This document shows, piece by piece, positions 9,254 through 21,898 of a stretch of 64,000 nucleotides of DNA. The notes under the pieces are model-generated. The model was not told the origin of the DNA and ran no database searches. It saw only the letters and a program-made list of their open reading frames with translations. A program made the translations under genes and the position numbers. Position 1 is the first letter of the stretch; every line of letters begins with the position of its first letter. This stretch comes from an uncultured Lachnospiraceae bacterium (GTDB lineage: Bacteria > Bacillota > Clostridia > Lachnospirales > Lachnospiraceae), in the NCBI GenBank assembly GCA_949840805.1, contig CATKXR010000012.1, forward strand, positions 1-64,000, read 5' to 3'.

Positions 9254-9789
9254 TATCAAAAGTGTACGGCGATGCATTGTTTGAAACCGCAATGGAAAAG
9301 GATCAGGTGGATGTGCTGTATGAAGAAGTATGTTCTCTGATTCCGGTTCTGCAGGACAACCCGGAGCTGATGGACCTCCTCAACAACCCAAGGGTGGTTA
9401 AGGATGAAAAGTCGGCTATTATCCGGCAGATTTTTTCCGGCAGGGTGACAGAGGAGCTGATGGGATTTCTGGCAGTCGTAGTTGATAAGGACCGTCAGAA
9501 TGACTTGATTCCGATCTGCGAATATTTCATCCGGCGTGTGAAGGAGTTTAAACGGATCGGGACGGCGTTTGTCACCAGTGCGGTAGAGCTCAGTGCCGAT
9601 CAGAAGGCGCGTCTGAAAGAGAAGCTGCTGGCATCTACGGATTATGTTATGTTTGAGATGGATTATCAGGTAGATCCGTCCCTGATTGGCGGAATGGTAA
9701 TCCGGATCGGCGACCGGGTGGTGGACAGCAGCATTAAGACACGGCTTTATGAGCTGAAGAAAGAGCTGTCACAGCTTCAGATGGCGTAA
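9241..9789 (+). CDS. atpH: ATP synthase F1 subunit delta
   Basis: The 182-residue delta subunit links the b stalk to the F1 head. An OSCP/delta-type N-terminal helical bundle begins with YGDALFETA, and the C-terminal half carries the family signature near GGMVIRIGDRVVDSSIKTRL. The start lies inside the end of atpF, and the spacing to atpA is 66 nt. Confidence 0.95.
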   Translation: MAKLVSKVYGDALFETAMEKDQVDVLYEEVCSLIPVLQDNPELMDLLNNPRVVKDEKSAIIRQIFSGRVTEELMGFLAVVVDKDRQNDLIPICEYFIRRVKEFKRIGTAFVTSAVELSADQKARLKEKLLASTDYVMFEMDYQVDPSLIGGMVIRIGDRVVDSSIKTRLYELKKELSQLQMA

Positions 9790-9831
9790 GGCAGGAATTG
9801 CATTGCGCGTACATGATTTTATGGCAATTAA

Positions 9832-11358
<1,527 letters not shown>

Positions 11359-11377
11359 GACGGGAGGAACATAGATC

Positions 11378-12247
11378 ATGGCATCCATGAGAGATATTAA
11401 GCGCAGAAGGGCCAGTATCCAGAGCACAGGCCAGATTACCAAGGCCATGAAGCTGGTTTCTACGGTCAAGCTGCAGAGATCCAGAACAAAAGCGGAAAGT
11501 TCCAAACCCTACTTTAACCGGATGTATGATACCATTGCCGCCATGCTGGAGCGGTCCGGCGCTATGGACCACAAATATTTAAAGACAGGAGCAGAGGGGA
11601 AGAAGGCGGTGATTGCCATTACCTCTAACCGGGGCTTAGCAGGCGGATACAACAATAACATTGTAAAGCTGATTATGGCGGCTCCCCAACTGGCAAAGGC
11701 AGACACGCGGATTTATGCCATTGGCCGCAAGGGACGGGACGGGCTGGCACGGAAAGGATATGAGATCACGGCCGATTACTCGGAGGTGATCAATGAGCCT
11801 CTTTACCAGGACGCGGCAGATCTGACAGCAGAGCTTCTGGATGCTTTTGGGCGGGGAGAGGTCAGCGAGATTTATCTGGCTTACACCTCTTTTAAGAATA
11901 CAGTGGTTCATATCCCCAAGCTGGTGAAGCTGCTTCCTGTTGACCGGAACGCGGCGGCCGGCGGGCCTGAGAATGAGCCTAAGGCGCAGGCTTTGATGAA
12001 TTATGAGCCCAGCGCCGAGGCTGTGCTGGATATGATCATTCCCAAGTATATGAGCAGCCTGATTTACGGCGCGTTGCTGGAGGCAGTAACCAGTGAAAAC
12101 GGCGCCCGTATGAATGCTATGGACTCGGCGACCAACAATGCTGAGGAAATGCTGGGCAAGCTGGATATCCAGTTCAACCGGGCGCGTCAGGGGTCTATTA
12201 CCCAGGAGCTGACAGAGATTATTGCCGGTGCCAATGCCATCAATTAA
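11378..12247 (+). CDS. atpG: ATP synthase F1 subunit gamma
   Basis: The central rotor shaft, 289 residues. The N-terminal helix MASMRDIKRRRASIQSTGQI and the C-terminal helix ending RQGSITQELTEIIAGANAI are the conserved coiled-coil partners. TSNRGLAGGYN is the conserved motif in the Rossmann-like middle domain. It lies 19 nt after atpA with a GGGAGG site. Confidence 0.97.
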   Translation: MASMRDIKRRRASIQSTGQITKAMKLVSTVKLQRSRTKAESSKPYFNRMYDTIAAMLERSGAMDHKYLKTGAEGKKAVIAITSNRGLAGGYNNNIVKLIMAAPQLAKADTRIYAIGRKGRDGLARKGYEITADYSEVINEPLYQDAADLTAELLDAFGRGEVSEIYLAYTSFKNTVVHIPKLVKLLPVDRNAAAGGPENEPKAQALMNYEPSAEAVLDMIIPKYMSSLIYGALLEAVTSENGARMNAMDSATNNAEEMLGKLDIQFNRARQGSITQELTEIIAGANAIN

Positions 12248-13708
<1,461 letters not shown>

Positions 13709-13719
13709 GGGGTATGTCT

Positions 13720-14118
13720 ATGGCTGATGTGATGAAACTGAATGTGATCACTCCGGATAAGCAGTTTTACACAGGTGATGTGACCATGGTGGAAATGACG
13801 ACTACGGAGGGAAATATCGGTGTCTATCCAAACCATATCCCGCTGACTGCAGTAGTGGCGCCGGGGGTTTTGACGATCCATGAGGAAGGGGAGAAAAAAG
13901 AGGCTTCCCTGATTTCGGGGTTTGTTACGATCCTGCCGGAGAGTGTTACAGTGATGGCAGAGGTGGCGGAGTGGCCGGATGAGATCGACTTTAAGCGTGC
14001 CGAGGAAGCAAAGGTACGTGCAGAAAGGCGGCTGGCGTCAAATGAGGCAGGGCTGGATACCCTTCGCGCGGAGATGGCGCTGAAGCGGGCTCTGGTGAGG
14101 CTTGGTCTGAAGCATTAA
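13720..14118 (+). CDS. atpC: ATP synthase F1 subunit epsilon
   Basis: The 132-residue rotor/inhibitor subunit: an N-terminal beta-sandwich beginning MKLNVITPDKQFYTGDV, with GNIGVYPNHIPLTAV, and a C-terminal two-helix part. An ATG at 13714 is too close to AGGGGG (13707-13712); ATG 13720 has proper spacing. It is the last gene of the operon, followed by a GC-rich terminator. Confidence 0.95.
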   Translation: MADVMKLNVITPDKQFYTGDVTMVEMTTTEGNIGVYPNHIPLTAVVAPGVLTIHEEGEKKEASLISGFVTILPESVTVMAEVAEWPDEIDFKRAEEAKVRAERRLASNEAGLDTLRAEMALKRALVRLGLKH

Positions 14119-14180
14119 AGAACGGAATTGAATGAACATGAGAACCTGGCAGGGCGGGAAACCGTGCTGTCAGGTAAGGG

Positions 14181-14213
14181 CTCCTGGCAGGGGATCGTTC
14201 TGCCGGGAGTTTT
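14181..14213 (+). terminator. Intrinsic terminator of the ATP synthase operon
   Basis: CTCCTGGCAG (14181-14190) pairs with CTGCCGGGAG (14200-14209) with one G-T pair, followed by TTTT. A preceding 9-bp stem ACCTGGCAG/CTGTCAGGT lies between the atpC stop and this hairpin. Confidence 0.75.
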
Positions 14214-14276
14214 CCGTTTCAGGCAGATGTGGGAATATCTGGAAGAATTGGGAGAACGTTTAGGGGAAGAGATAAA

Positions 14277-15338
14277 ATGAAGGAACATAAGAACACCGGA
14301 CAGAATAAAAGATATCTGGCAGCAGGTATCGCTTTGTTGGCGGCGGCAGCGTTTATGCAGGCTCTGGCAAGAGGGGTAAGCGGAGCAGGCACTTGGTATG
14401 CCCGTAACATATATCCGATATTTGTGGGGATTTGCGGGCAATTTTTTGGCTTTTTCCCCTTTTCGGTGGTAGAGATTGGACTTTATCTGCTTGTTTTTGG
14501 AGTGGTTGTGTATGGAGTGGTATTTTGGCGCGAACCGGTCCGGGTAGGGACACGGGCCGTATTTCTGGCCGGTATGCTGTTGTTTGTATATACTTGCAAT
14601 TGTGGGGTAAATTATTATGCATCCTCTTTTGCAGATTATGCAGAGATGGAAGTCGGCATGTATTCGAAGGAAGAGCTTAAGGAATTATGTGAGTTCCTGA
14701 CGGAAAAGGTAAATGAAACCGTTGTGGATGAATCTTATCGGGATCATCGGAGAGAGTGGAGGAAAGAAAGTGTTCTTGCCATGAAAGGGGCAGGAGGACA
14801 ATTTCCCATTCTTGGGGGATTTTATCCGGAGCCGAAGGAAGTGGCAGTATCGTGGATTCTATCGGTGCAGCAGTTATGCGGTATCTATTCTCCGTTTACC
14901 ATAGAAGCTAATTTTAACGGCGATATGCCGGATTATAATATTCCTCATACATTATGTCATGAGCTTTCACATTTAAAAGGATTTATGAGGGAAGATGAGG
15001 CAAATTTCATTGGGTATCTGGCGTGCGTCGGGTCGGGGCAGCAGGCGTTTCAGTATAGTGGATATCTGACCGGGTGGGTCTATGCGGGAAATGCTTTATC
15101 CAGGGTAGACCGGGAGGGGTATTCAGAATTATATGAGAAGCTGTGCGATGAGGCAAAGGAGGATCTGAGAGAGAATAACGCTTTTTGGGATAAGTATGAG
15201 GGGAAGGTGGCAGAGGCGGCCAATCAGATGAACGATGTATATCTGAAGGTGAATGACCAGAAGGATGGGGTGAAAAGTTATGGGAGGATGGTAGATCTGA
15301 TGTTGGAATATTACCGGAAAGAGAAGGAAGGACGATAG
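14277..15338 (+). CDS. DUF3810-like membrane zinc-metallopeptidase homologue
   Basis: The 353-residue protein has three N-terminal membrane helices (about 14-32, 47-82, 92-108) followed by a soluble domain with an HELSH zinc motif at 228-232 and a downstream EDEANF segment. The Glu near 239-241 is a plausible third ligand, as in gluzincin-like proteins. Family assignment to DUF3810 is from this layout; the substrate is unknown. The ATG at 14277 follows AGGGGAAGAG. It is monocistronic: terminators lie on both sides. Confidence 0.72.
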   Translation: MKEHKNTGQNKRYLAAGIALLAAAAFMQALARGVSGAGTWYARNIYPIFVGICGQFFGFFPFSVVEIGLYLLVFGVVVYGVVFWREPVRVGTRAVFLAGMLLFVYTCNCGVNYYASSFADYAEMEVGMYSKEELKELCEFLTEKVNETVVDESYRDHRREWRKESVLAMKGAGGQFPILGGFYPEPKEVAVSWILSVQQLCGIYSPFTIEANFNGDMPDYNIPHTLCHELSHLKGFMREDEANFIGYLACVGSGQQAFQYSGYLTGWVYAGNALSRVDREGYSELYEKLCDEAKEDLRENNAFWDKYEGKVAEAANQMNDVYLKVNDQKDGVKSYGRMVDLMLEYYRKEKEGR

Positions 15339-15406
15339 CGTTTTTGCAGGGAATCTTGCAAAGATAACGGGAGATTACCGGAAGCGGGTGTCCGGCCGGG
15401 AATACG

Positions 15407-15433
15407 GGAGAGCGAAAGCTCTCTCTTTTTGTT
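15407..15433 (+). terminator. Intrinsic terminator after the DUF3810-like gene
   Basis: GAGAGC, a GAAA tetraloop and GCTCTC (15408-15423) followed by TCTTTTTGTTT. Confidence 0.85.
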
Positions 15434-15561
15434 TGCAGAGTGAAAAAAATTCCTGGAAATTTCTTGAATATTTGTAATAAAAAAGTAAGGCACAAACCGA
15501 CATTTTATGCTACACTTATACTCATGGGTATACAGTAGAATATCAGGAGGAGGAAACCATC

Positions 15562-16266
15562 ATGGCGGAGACCAATATTTTAATCGTAGATGATGAGCAG
15601 GAGATTGCGGACCTGGTGGAGATCTATCTGGTCAGCGACGGATACAGAGTGTTTAAGGCGGGGAATGCCCAGGAGGGTTTGGATATTCTGGAGAAGGAGG
15701 ATATTCATCTGGTTCTTCTGGATATTATGATGCCGGGAATGAACGGGCTTGAGATGTGCAAGAAGATCCGGGAGACGAATAATATCCCGATCATAATGAT
15801 CAGCGCCAAGTCTACGGATCTTGACAAGATACTGGGATTGGGTACAGGGGCGGATGATTATGTGGCAAAGCCTTTTAATCCTTTAGAGGTGTCGGCCAGG
15901 GTGAAGTCCCAGCTTCGGCGTTATACTCAGTTAAATCCCAACAGCAATGTCCATGAAAATGTGAGAAACGAGATCAGCATCCGGGGACTGACCATTAACA
16001 AGGACAATCATAAAGTTACGGTATATGATGAGGAGGTCAAACTGACACCCATTGAGTTTGATATTTTATATCTTCTGGCATCTAATCCGGGGAAGGTTTT
16101 CAGCACGGACGAGATTTTTGAAAAGGTTTGGAATGAGAAGGTATATGAGGCAAACAATACGGTCATGGTACATATTCGCCGGCTGCGGGGCAAGATGAAA
16201 GAAGACGAGCGTCAGGATAAGATCATTACCACAGTGTGGGGGGTAGGATATAAAATTGAAAAATAA
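15562..16266 (+). CDS. OmpR-family response regulator (VanR-like)
   Basis: Receiver domain (1-120) with the acidic pocket DDE at 10-12, phospho-acceptor Asp 54 in LLDIMMPGMNG and Lys in AKPFNP, then a winged-helix DNA-binding domain (about 135-232) ending TTVWGVGYKIEK. It is closest in style to VanR-type regulators. AGGAGGAGG precedes the ATG. The kinase gene starts within its last codons, so the pair forms one two-component system. It lies just upstream of an envelope ABC system, which is a plausible target. Confidence 0.92.
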   Translation: MAETNILIVDDEQEIADLVEIYLVSDGYRVFKAGNAQEGLDILEKEDIHLVLLDIMMPGMNGLEMCKKIRETNNIPIIMISAKSTDLDKILGLGTGADDYVAKPFNPLEVSARVKSQLRRYTQLNPNSNVHENVRNEISIRGLTINKDNHKVTVYDEEVKLTPIEFDILYLLASNPGKVFSTDEIFEKVWNEKVYEANNTVMVHIRRLRGKMKEDERQDKIITTVWGVGYKIEK

Positions 16267-17401
16267 AAAGAGCGATATGCGGTATTGCTTCCGTACCCGT
16301 GTGATCGCCAATATTTTATACGCTACCTTGACGGCATGCCTGGTAGAGGTGTTTTTAGTGACCAATCTGTCCAGGGTAGCCAGATATGCCCAGGAGTTTC
16401 ACTGGAACAATATAATGATGGACATGATCCATGATTCGGATCTGGTCATTGTGATCGGGTATGTGCTGATAGGCATTTTAGTTTTTTCGGTAACATTTTT
16501 TCTGCTGCAGGAGAAGTCTATCTCTTATATCAGCAGAATTTCAGATGCTGTCCGGAATATTTCAAAAGGGGATCTGAATACGATCATTGAAGTGGAGGGA
16601 GACGACGAATTTTCTTCCATGGCAGCTAGTCTCAACCGGATGGTGGAAGAGATCCGAAGGCTGATTGATAAGGAGAGGGAGGCGGAACGGACAAAGAATG
16701 AACTGATCACCAACGTTGCTCATGACCTGAGAACACCGCTGACCTCGATTATAGGATATCTGGAGCTGCTGTCCAATAAATCGGCGCCGCTTCCGCCGGA
16801 GATACAGAAAAAATACTTAAATATTGCCTATAGTAAGTCTAAGCGGCTGGAAAAGCTGATTGAAGATTTGTTTGGATTTACGAAACTGAATTATGGAAAG
16901 ATTTCCATGCAGGTGTCAGAGGTGGATATCATTAAGCTGCTGGGACAGCTTTTGGAGGAAGCTTATCCTAATTTCTCCAGTAAGAACCTGTCTTATGAGC
17001 TGAAGAGCAACGTTACGACGAAAGTGATCCTGGCAGACGGGAATCTTCTGGCCAGGCTGTTTGATAACCTGATCAACAATGCAATCAAGTATGGCGCCGA
17101 GGGAAAACGGGTTTTGGTAAAGGTTCATGCGTCTGCGAAAAATGTGCAGGTGTCAGTAACAAATTATGGATATGTCATTCCTGAGGAGGAATTGTCGCTG
17201 ATTTTTGATAAATTTTACCGTGTGGAACAGTCCCGTTCCACGAATACCGGAGGGACCGGACTGGGATTGGCTATTGTGAAGAATATCGTGAAAATGCACG
17301 GCGGGGACATTACGGTGAAAAGCGATCTGAACGGAACGGTGTTTACGGTGATGTTAAAGACGGATTTCGATATTGAAAGGGAGAATTTCGGGCAGGGATA
17401 G
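16256..17401 (+). CDS. Sensor histidine kinase (VanS-like)
   Basis: The 381-residue membrane kinase has two membrane helices (about 13-36 and 62-84) bounding a short external loop, then HAMP (about 85-138), HisKA with His 156 in NVAHDLRTPLTS, and HATPase with GGTGLGLAIVKNIV. The G1 box reads TNYGYVIPEE, with Asn where most kinases have Asp, a variant also seen in VanS-like kinases. The start is a TTG overlapping the regulator stop by 11 nt. The short sensing loop suggests detection within the membrane, as in cell-envelope stress sensors. Confidence 0.9.
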   Translation: MKNKKSDMRYCFRTRVIANILYATLTACLVEVFLVTNLSRVARYAQEFHWNNIMMDMIHDSDLVIVIGYVLIGILVFSVTFFLLQEKSISYISRISDAVRNISKGDLNTIIEVEGDDEFSSMAASLNRMVEEIRRLIDKEREAERTKNELITNVAHDLRTPLTSIIGYLELLSNKSAPLPPEIQKKYLNIAYSKSKRLEKLIEDLFGFTKLNYGKISMQVSEVDIIKLLGQLLEEAYPNFSSKNLSYELKSNVTTKVILADGNLLARLFDNLINNAIKYGAEGKRVLVKVHASAKNVQVSVTNYGYVIPEEELSLIFDKFYRVEQSRSTNTGGTGLGLAIVKNIVKMHGGDITVKSDLNGTVFTVMLKTDFDIERENFGQG

Positions 17402-17466
17402 CCTGTGCTTCATAACAGGCCACTTGAGACGGGTGGCGGAAGAAGAGGAAGGATAATATAGAGTCG

Positions 17467-19959
17467 ATGGGCATAAAGGATCGAAGCTGGAGGTTCCGTA
17501 TAAAGAAACATGCCAGGCCGCTGAAGATATGGGCAGCAATTGCCGTCCTGCTTTTCGGAGGTCTGGCTTTTTGTGCTTTCGGGATGGAGGTGCAGGGAGC
17601 CGTCTATGGGCAGCAGAAGGAAAATGTGAAATTGACGGTAGAGTGCGGCTATGGAGGAGGAGTGAAAGGCGGGAGATATATCCCTGTCCGGATTACGGCT
17701 TTTAACTCTTCGGATGTTTTCGTGGAAGGTGTGTTAAAGATTAAGTCCATGGAATCAGACAGGGATATCTATCATTATATTTATGATATGGTCCTGGAAC
17801 CGAAGGAAGAAAAAGAAAGAAATTATTATATTCCCATAGGCGTAGACGCAGACAGGCTTTTCGTGGTCCTGGAGGACCGGACGGGGACGGTATTGGCAAA
17901 ACGGCAGGTAGATCTGAACATAAGCCGGGACGTGCCGGAGCTGTTTATCGGAATTCTCTCGGATAATCTGGAGGGGTTGGAATATCTGGACGGAGTGGGA
18001 ATCCATTACAGCACATTAAGGGCCAGAAGTTTTATTTTAGACCAGCAGGAGTTTCCGAATAAGGCAGCAGGACTGAATCTGCTGGACGTGCTGGTTGTGA
18101 ATAATTTTAAACTGAGGGAATTGTCAGAGCAGCAGACCTCGGCGATTATGGACTGGGTACATAGCGGAGGCGTGCTGATTCTGGGAACAGGACAGAGGGT
18201 GGGGGATACGCTGGGGCGTTTTGCCCCCGAACTTTTAGATGATTCTTATGGTACGCCCGTGATGCGCCAGGTAAATCTGGGGGAAGATTTTCCGTTGGAC
18301 AATCCAAAGGACGGAATATTGGAAATGGTCTGTGTGGATATTCCTCTTCATGGCGGAAACGTTATTCTTTCCAGCGGAGGCTTTGCCCTGCTGACGGCGG
18401 CGTCAAAAGAGCAGGGGATTATTGCGGCAGCCGGCTTTGACCTGGCAGATATCAGGAGGTTCTGTCAGGACCATCCGTCCTATGTGGACCATCTGTTTAC
18501 TTCTCTTCTGGGAGAAACACGCATTAACCGGCTGGCAGACGTGGTTTACAGCGGGAATTCGGATAAATTCTGGTCTGTCCAGAGCCTGATCAATACGGGC
18601 AATGTGGAAAAGCTGCCAAATCTTACGGCTTATTCCGTGGTTGTGGCCGTTTATCTGTTCCTTTTGGGGCCGGGAATGTATCTGTTTTTAAAAAATCGTA
18701 ATCTTCAGCTTTTATACCGGCGGGCGGCAGCGGCATTGGCGGTGGTGTTTGCGATGGCCGTCTATTTGATGGGGATGACTACCCGGTTCCGTTCTACCTT
18801 TTATACATATGCGGCTATTCAGGATGTGACGGAGGATTATGTGACGGATATTACATATGTCAATATCCGCAATCCTTACAACCGCCCCTATCAGGTAAAA
18901 CTGGACCCCTCGTATTCCGTACTGCCCATTACGCGCAGAAACCTTTCTGATTCTTCTGTGGAATCCCGGTTTACAGGGGAAGAAGCTTATCAGATTGCCA
19001 TCGAGAGGGGAGAGGATTATCTGGCAATACAAGGACAGGATATTCCGGCTTTTTCTCCCAGGTATTTTGAACTGGAACGTAAAGCGGATAATACGGAAAA
19101 AATCGGGTTCACCGGGAACGTGGATTTTTTTGAGGGAAATATCAGGGGAGAGATTACCAACTGTTTTCCTGTTCCTTTGGAAAATGTCACCCTGATGCTT
19201 TACGGAAACATGGTGCTTTTGGGAGAGATGGAACCGGGAGAGACCTGCAGCCTGGACGGAGTGCAGCTTTTGCGGTATCCTTTGAATCATTCTTACGCGG
19301 TGGCGGAGCAGATTATCGGAGAAGAGAAGCTTAGGAGCGCGGATATCAGCGATTCCGCTTATCTGCTGGCAACAGAACGGGTGAATATGCTGACTTTTTA
19401 TCTGGACAATTATATGAACAATTATACTGCGGATGCCCGGGTGATTGCATTCAGCGCAGAGAAGGAAGAGAGGTTGTTTTTGAAGGACGAGGATTCGGAG
19501 ACTTATGGACATACGATGCTGACTTCGTCCATAGGAGTCAATGCTACCAGAGACCAGCTTATTTACCGCTGCGTGCTGATAAAAAAGCCAAAGGTGATCA
19601 TCGGCGAATATTCTGCGGAGTCCAATTCCATGAGCGGTATGGAGCCGCTGGTTCTGGAATATCAGCTTGGAACAGAGATCGATGTAGAAAGCCTGTCTTT
19701 TGAACCGGTTTCTAAGGCATTTTGGGGAAATGAGAGAGAGAACTATATTGAAGCCTTTACAGGGAGCATTTATTTTTATAATCATGGCAGTGGAAATTAT
19801 GATTTAATGGAACTGGAGGGGGAGTCACTGGACGCAGACCAGCTTCGGCCGTATTTGTCCTCGGGCAATACTCTGACGGTCCGTTATGTATATGGAGGGC
19901 AGGGGAGTTATAACGCCATTCAGCTTCCCATGCCTATGGCTGCCGGAAGGGAGCGTTAA
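17467..19959 (+). CDS. Large membrane protein with extracytoplasmic GATase-like domain, ABC-transporter associated
   Basis: An 830-residue protein I do not recognise by family name. It has an N-terminal membrane anchor (about 20-44) and an external region of some 350 residues. This includes a segment like a class I glutamine amidotransferase fold (LDVLVVNNFKLRELS, then MDWVHSGGVLILGTG) but without an obvious catalytic Cys-His pair. Two helices lie near 383-408 and 418-440, followed by a second external region to the end. Its stop overlaps the start of an ABC ATPase gene, and a permease follows. The layout recalls GldG-like partners of ABC-2 exporters. A role with that transporter is inferred. 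Confidence 0.6.
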   Translation: MGIKDRSWRFRIKKHARPLKIWAAIAVLLFGGLAFCAFGMEVQGAVYGQQKENVKLTVECGYGGGVKGGRYIPVRITAFNSSDVFVEGVLKIKSMESDRDIYHYIYDMVLEPKEEKERNYYIPIGVDADRLFVVLEDRTGTVLAKRQVDLNISRDVPELFIGILSDNLEGLEYLDGVGIHYSTLRARSFILDQQEFPNKAAGLNLLDVLVVNNFKLRELSEQQTSAIMDWVHSGGVLILGTGQRVGDTLGRFAPELLDDSYGTPVMRQVNLGEDFPLDNPKDGILEMVCVDIPLHGGNVILSSGGFALLTAASKEQGIIAAAGFDLADIRRFCQDHPSYVDHLFTSLLGETRINRLADVVYSGNSDKFWSVQSLINTGNVEKLPNLTAYSVVVAVYLFLLGPGMYLFLKNRNLQLLYRRAAAALAVVFAMAVYLMGMTTRFRSTFYTYAAIQDVTEDYVTDITYVNIRNPYNRPYQVKLDPSYSVLPITRRNLSDSSVESRFTGEEAYQIAIERGEDYLAIQGQDIPAFSPRYFELERKADNTEKIGFTGNVDFFEGNIRGEITNCFPVPLENVTLMLYGNMVLLGEMEPGETCSLDGVQLLRYPLNHSYAVAEQIIGEEKLRSADISDSAYLLATERVNMLTFYLDNYMNNYTADARVIAFSAEKEERLFLKDEDSETYGHTMLTSSIGVNATRDQLIYRCVLIKKPKVIIGEYSAESNSMSGMEPLVLEYQLGTEIDVESLSFEPVSKAFWGNERENYIEAFTGSIYFYNHGSGNYDLMELEGESLDADQLRPYLSSGNTLTVRYVYGGQGSYNAIQLPMPMAAGRER

Positions 19960-20927
19960 TGTTAAAGGTTCAAGACCTGAAGAAGACATATGGAAAGTAC
20001 CATGCATTAGACGGGCTGGATATGGAAATTGAAAAAGGGGCCTTGTACGGATTTTTGGGGCCTAACGGCGCAGGAAAGACAACAACGATTAAAATTATCA
20101 GCGGGCTGCTCTGGCCGGACGGGGGGACAGTAAGGATCGATGGAGAGGACGCGCTGGCCAGCCCCTGCAGGCTGAAGGAAAAAATCGGGTATGTACCTGA
20201 TTACTTCGGTGTCTATGACAATCTGAAGGTGTGGGAATATATGGAGTTTTTTGCATTATGCTACGGGATGGAAGGACTGACAGCCAGGAAGCGTTCACAG
20301 ACTCTCTTAGACCAGGTCGGGCTTGGCAGTAAAACGGATTTTTATGTGGACGGATTGTCCCGGGGAATGAAGCAGAGGCTGTGTCTGGCGCGGGCGCTGC
20401 TTCACAGTCCGGAACTTCTGGTGATGGATGAGCCCGCGGCCGGACTGGATCCCAGGACAAGGAGGGAATTCAGGGAGACATTGCGGGAACTGAATAAACA
20501 GGGAATGACTATTCTTATAAGCTCCCATCTGCTTTCCGATCTTGCGGAGCTGTGTACGGATGTGGGGATCGTGGACGGGGGAAAGATGCTGCTGACAGGC
20601 AGCGTGGAGGAGGTCATTGAAAAGATTCATACCTCTAAGCCGGTGATTATAACGGTTTACGACAATATGGGAGCGGCGATCGCGCTTTTAAAAGAGCATC
20701 GTCTGGTAAGGTCCCTTTCTGTGAAGGACCAGGAAATCATGGTGCAGTTTGCCGGAAGCGGGAGGCAGGAAAGCAGGCTTTTGACAGAGCTTATAAAGGC
20801 AGGAGTGCAGGTAAAGGGATTTGTGCGGGAAGCAGGCAGCCTGGAGGCGGTATTTATGCAGCTTACCGGACATGAAGAGGAAAGGGTGGTGCAGTCCTAT
20901 GAACATATTAACGAATCCGGTCTATAA
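19959..20927 (+). CDS. ABC-2 type transporter ATP-binding protein
   Basis: Walker A GPNGAGKT at 34-41, the signature LSRGMKQRL, and Walker B LLVMDEPAAGLDPRTRRE followed by the H-loop ISSHLL. The C-terminal 90 residues form the extra domain seen in NatA/CcmA-like exporters. The ATG overlaps the upstream stop (TAATG) and the permease start lies inside its 3' end, so three genes form one coupled unit. The substrate is not evident. Confidence 0.9.
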   Translation: MLKVQDLKKTYGKYHALDGLDMEIEKGALYGFLGPNGAGKTTTIKIISGLLWPDGGTVRIDGEDALASPCRLKEKIGYVPDYFGVYDNLKVWEYMEFFALCYGMEGLTARKRSQTLLDQVGLGSKTDFYVDGLSRGMKQRLCLARALLHSPELLVMDEPAAGLDPRTRREFRETLRELNKQGMTILISSHLLSDLAELCTDVGIVDGGKMLLTGSVEEVIEKIHTSKPVIITVYDNMGAAIALLKEHRLVRSLSVKDQEIMVQFAGSGRQESRLLTELIKAGVQVKGFVREAGSLEAVFMQLTGHEEERVVQSYEHINESGL

Positions 20928-21813
20928 GAGGGAGACCATGGTCAGCGCCCGCAGTTTCCGGCTGGTCCTGGTTCTGATGGTGTTTAATGGAATTTTAGCA
21001 TTGGTGGCTCTTTTGTATATGTATTCCACGCTGGCTCAGGTAAGGGTGACGGCAGAGATCCGGTATGGCAGTTTTTTGGAAATGTATATGTTTGTGGCAG
21101 CGCTGGAATTTTGTATGCTGGTGCTTATTATGCCGGCGATTACGGCGGGAAGTATCAGCGGCGAGAGAGAGAGGCGGACTTTGGATCTGATGATGTCTAC
21201 GAAAATGACGCCGATGCAGATTGTAGCCGGGAAGCTGGCAGCATCCTTAAGTACCATGGTCCTGCTGATTGTGTCCAGTTTTCCGATCCTGGCCTTGGTA
21301 TTTGTGTACGGCGGAGTGACGATGAAGGATATAGGGATGATGCTGATGTGCTTTGGGGCGGCGGCATTGTTTGTGGGGAGCCTGGGAGTGTGCTGTTCCG
21401 CGTTATGCCGAAAGTCTTCCTTGTCTACCGTAATGGCCTATGTGCTGACAGGGGTGGTTGTGGTGGGGACTTACGGGATTAACCAGCTTGCTTTGTTTTT
21501 GGGGCGCGTGCCTGAGACTTATTTCGCCTCAACGAACGGAACAGGAGGGACGGGAAGTTCGGGAGGTTTTATATATTTGCTTCTGGTGAATCCGACCGCT
21601 TCCTTTTTCCTGACTATCCTGCGCCTTTCCGGGAAGGATCAGGCCGGCGATGCAATAACCCGGTGGTTCGGGGTCCATAGGGAGAGTTTTGTAAGCCGGA
21701 ATTGGATCGGGTGCAGCGTGGCGCTTCAGGTGCTGATGGCGGCAGTGCTCGTCTGGGTGGCGGTTCGGGCGCTATCCCCGGGAAGAAAGAGGAAGCAAGG
21801 TATTTTCTTTTAG
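20899..21813 (+). CDS. ABC-2 type transporter permease
   Basis: A 304-residue membrane protein with about six helices. The N-terminal MNILTNPVYKRETMVSAR and the SGERERRTLDLMMSTKM motif after the second helix are typical of ABC-2 permeases. The upstream in-frame extension lies entirely in the ATPase gene; ATG 20899 follows AGGAAAGGGTGG and is chosen. Its partners are the preceding ATPase and probably the 830-residue ectodomain protein. Confidence 0.85.
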   Translation: MNILTNPVYKRETMVSARSFRLVLVLMVFNGILALVALLYMYSTLAQVRVTAEIRYGSFLEMYMFVAALEFCMLVLIMPAITAGSISGERERRTLDLMMSTKMTPMQIVAGKLAASLSTMVLLIVSSFPILALVFVYGGVTMKDIGMMLMCFGAAALFVGSLGVCCSALCRKSSLSTVMAYVLTGVVVVGTYGINQLALFLGRVPETYFASTNGTGGTGSSGGFIYLLLVNPTASFFLTILRLSGKDQAGDAITRWFGVHRESFVSRNWIGCSVALQVLMAAVLVWVAVRALSPGRKRKQGIFF

Positions 21814-21898
21814 GGTGATTTGGTGTATGATAAAGAATAATTTTAGAGAAAATGCAAATGATTGTAATTTATTTTAAAAGAATCAGAGGAGGAGAGAC

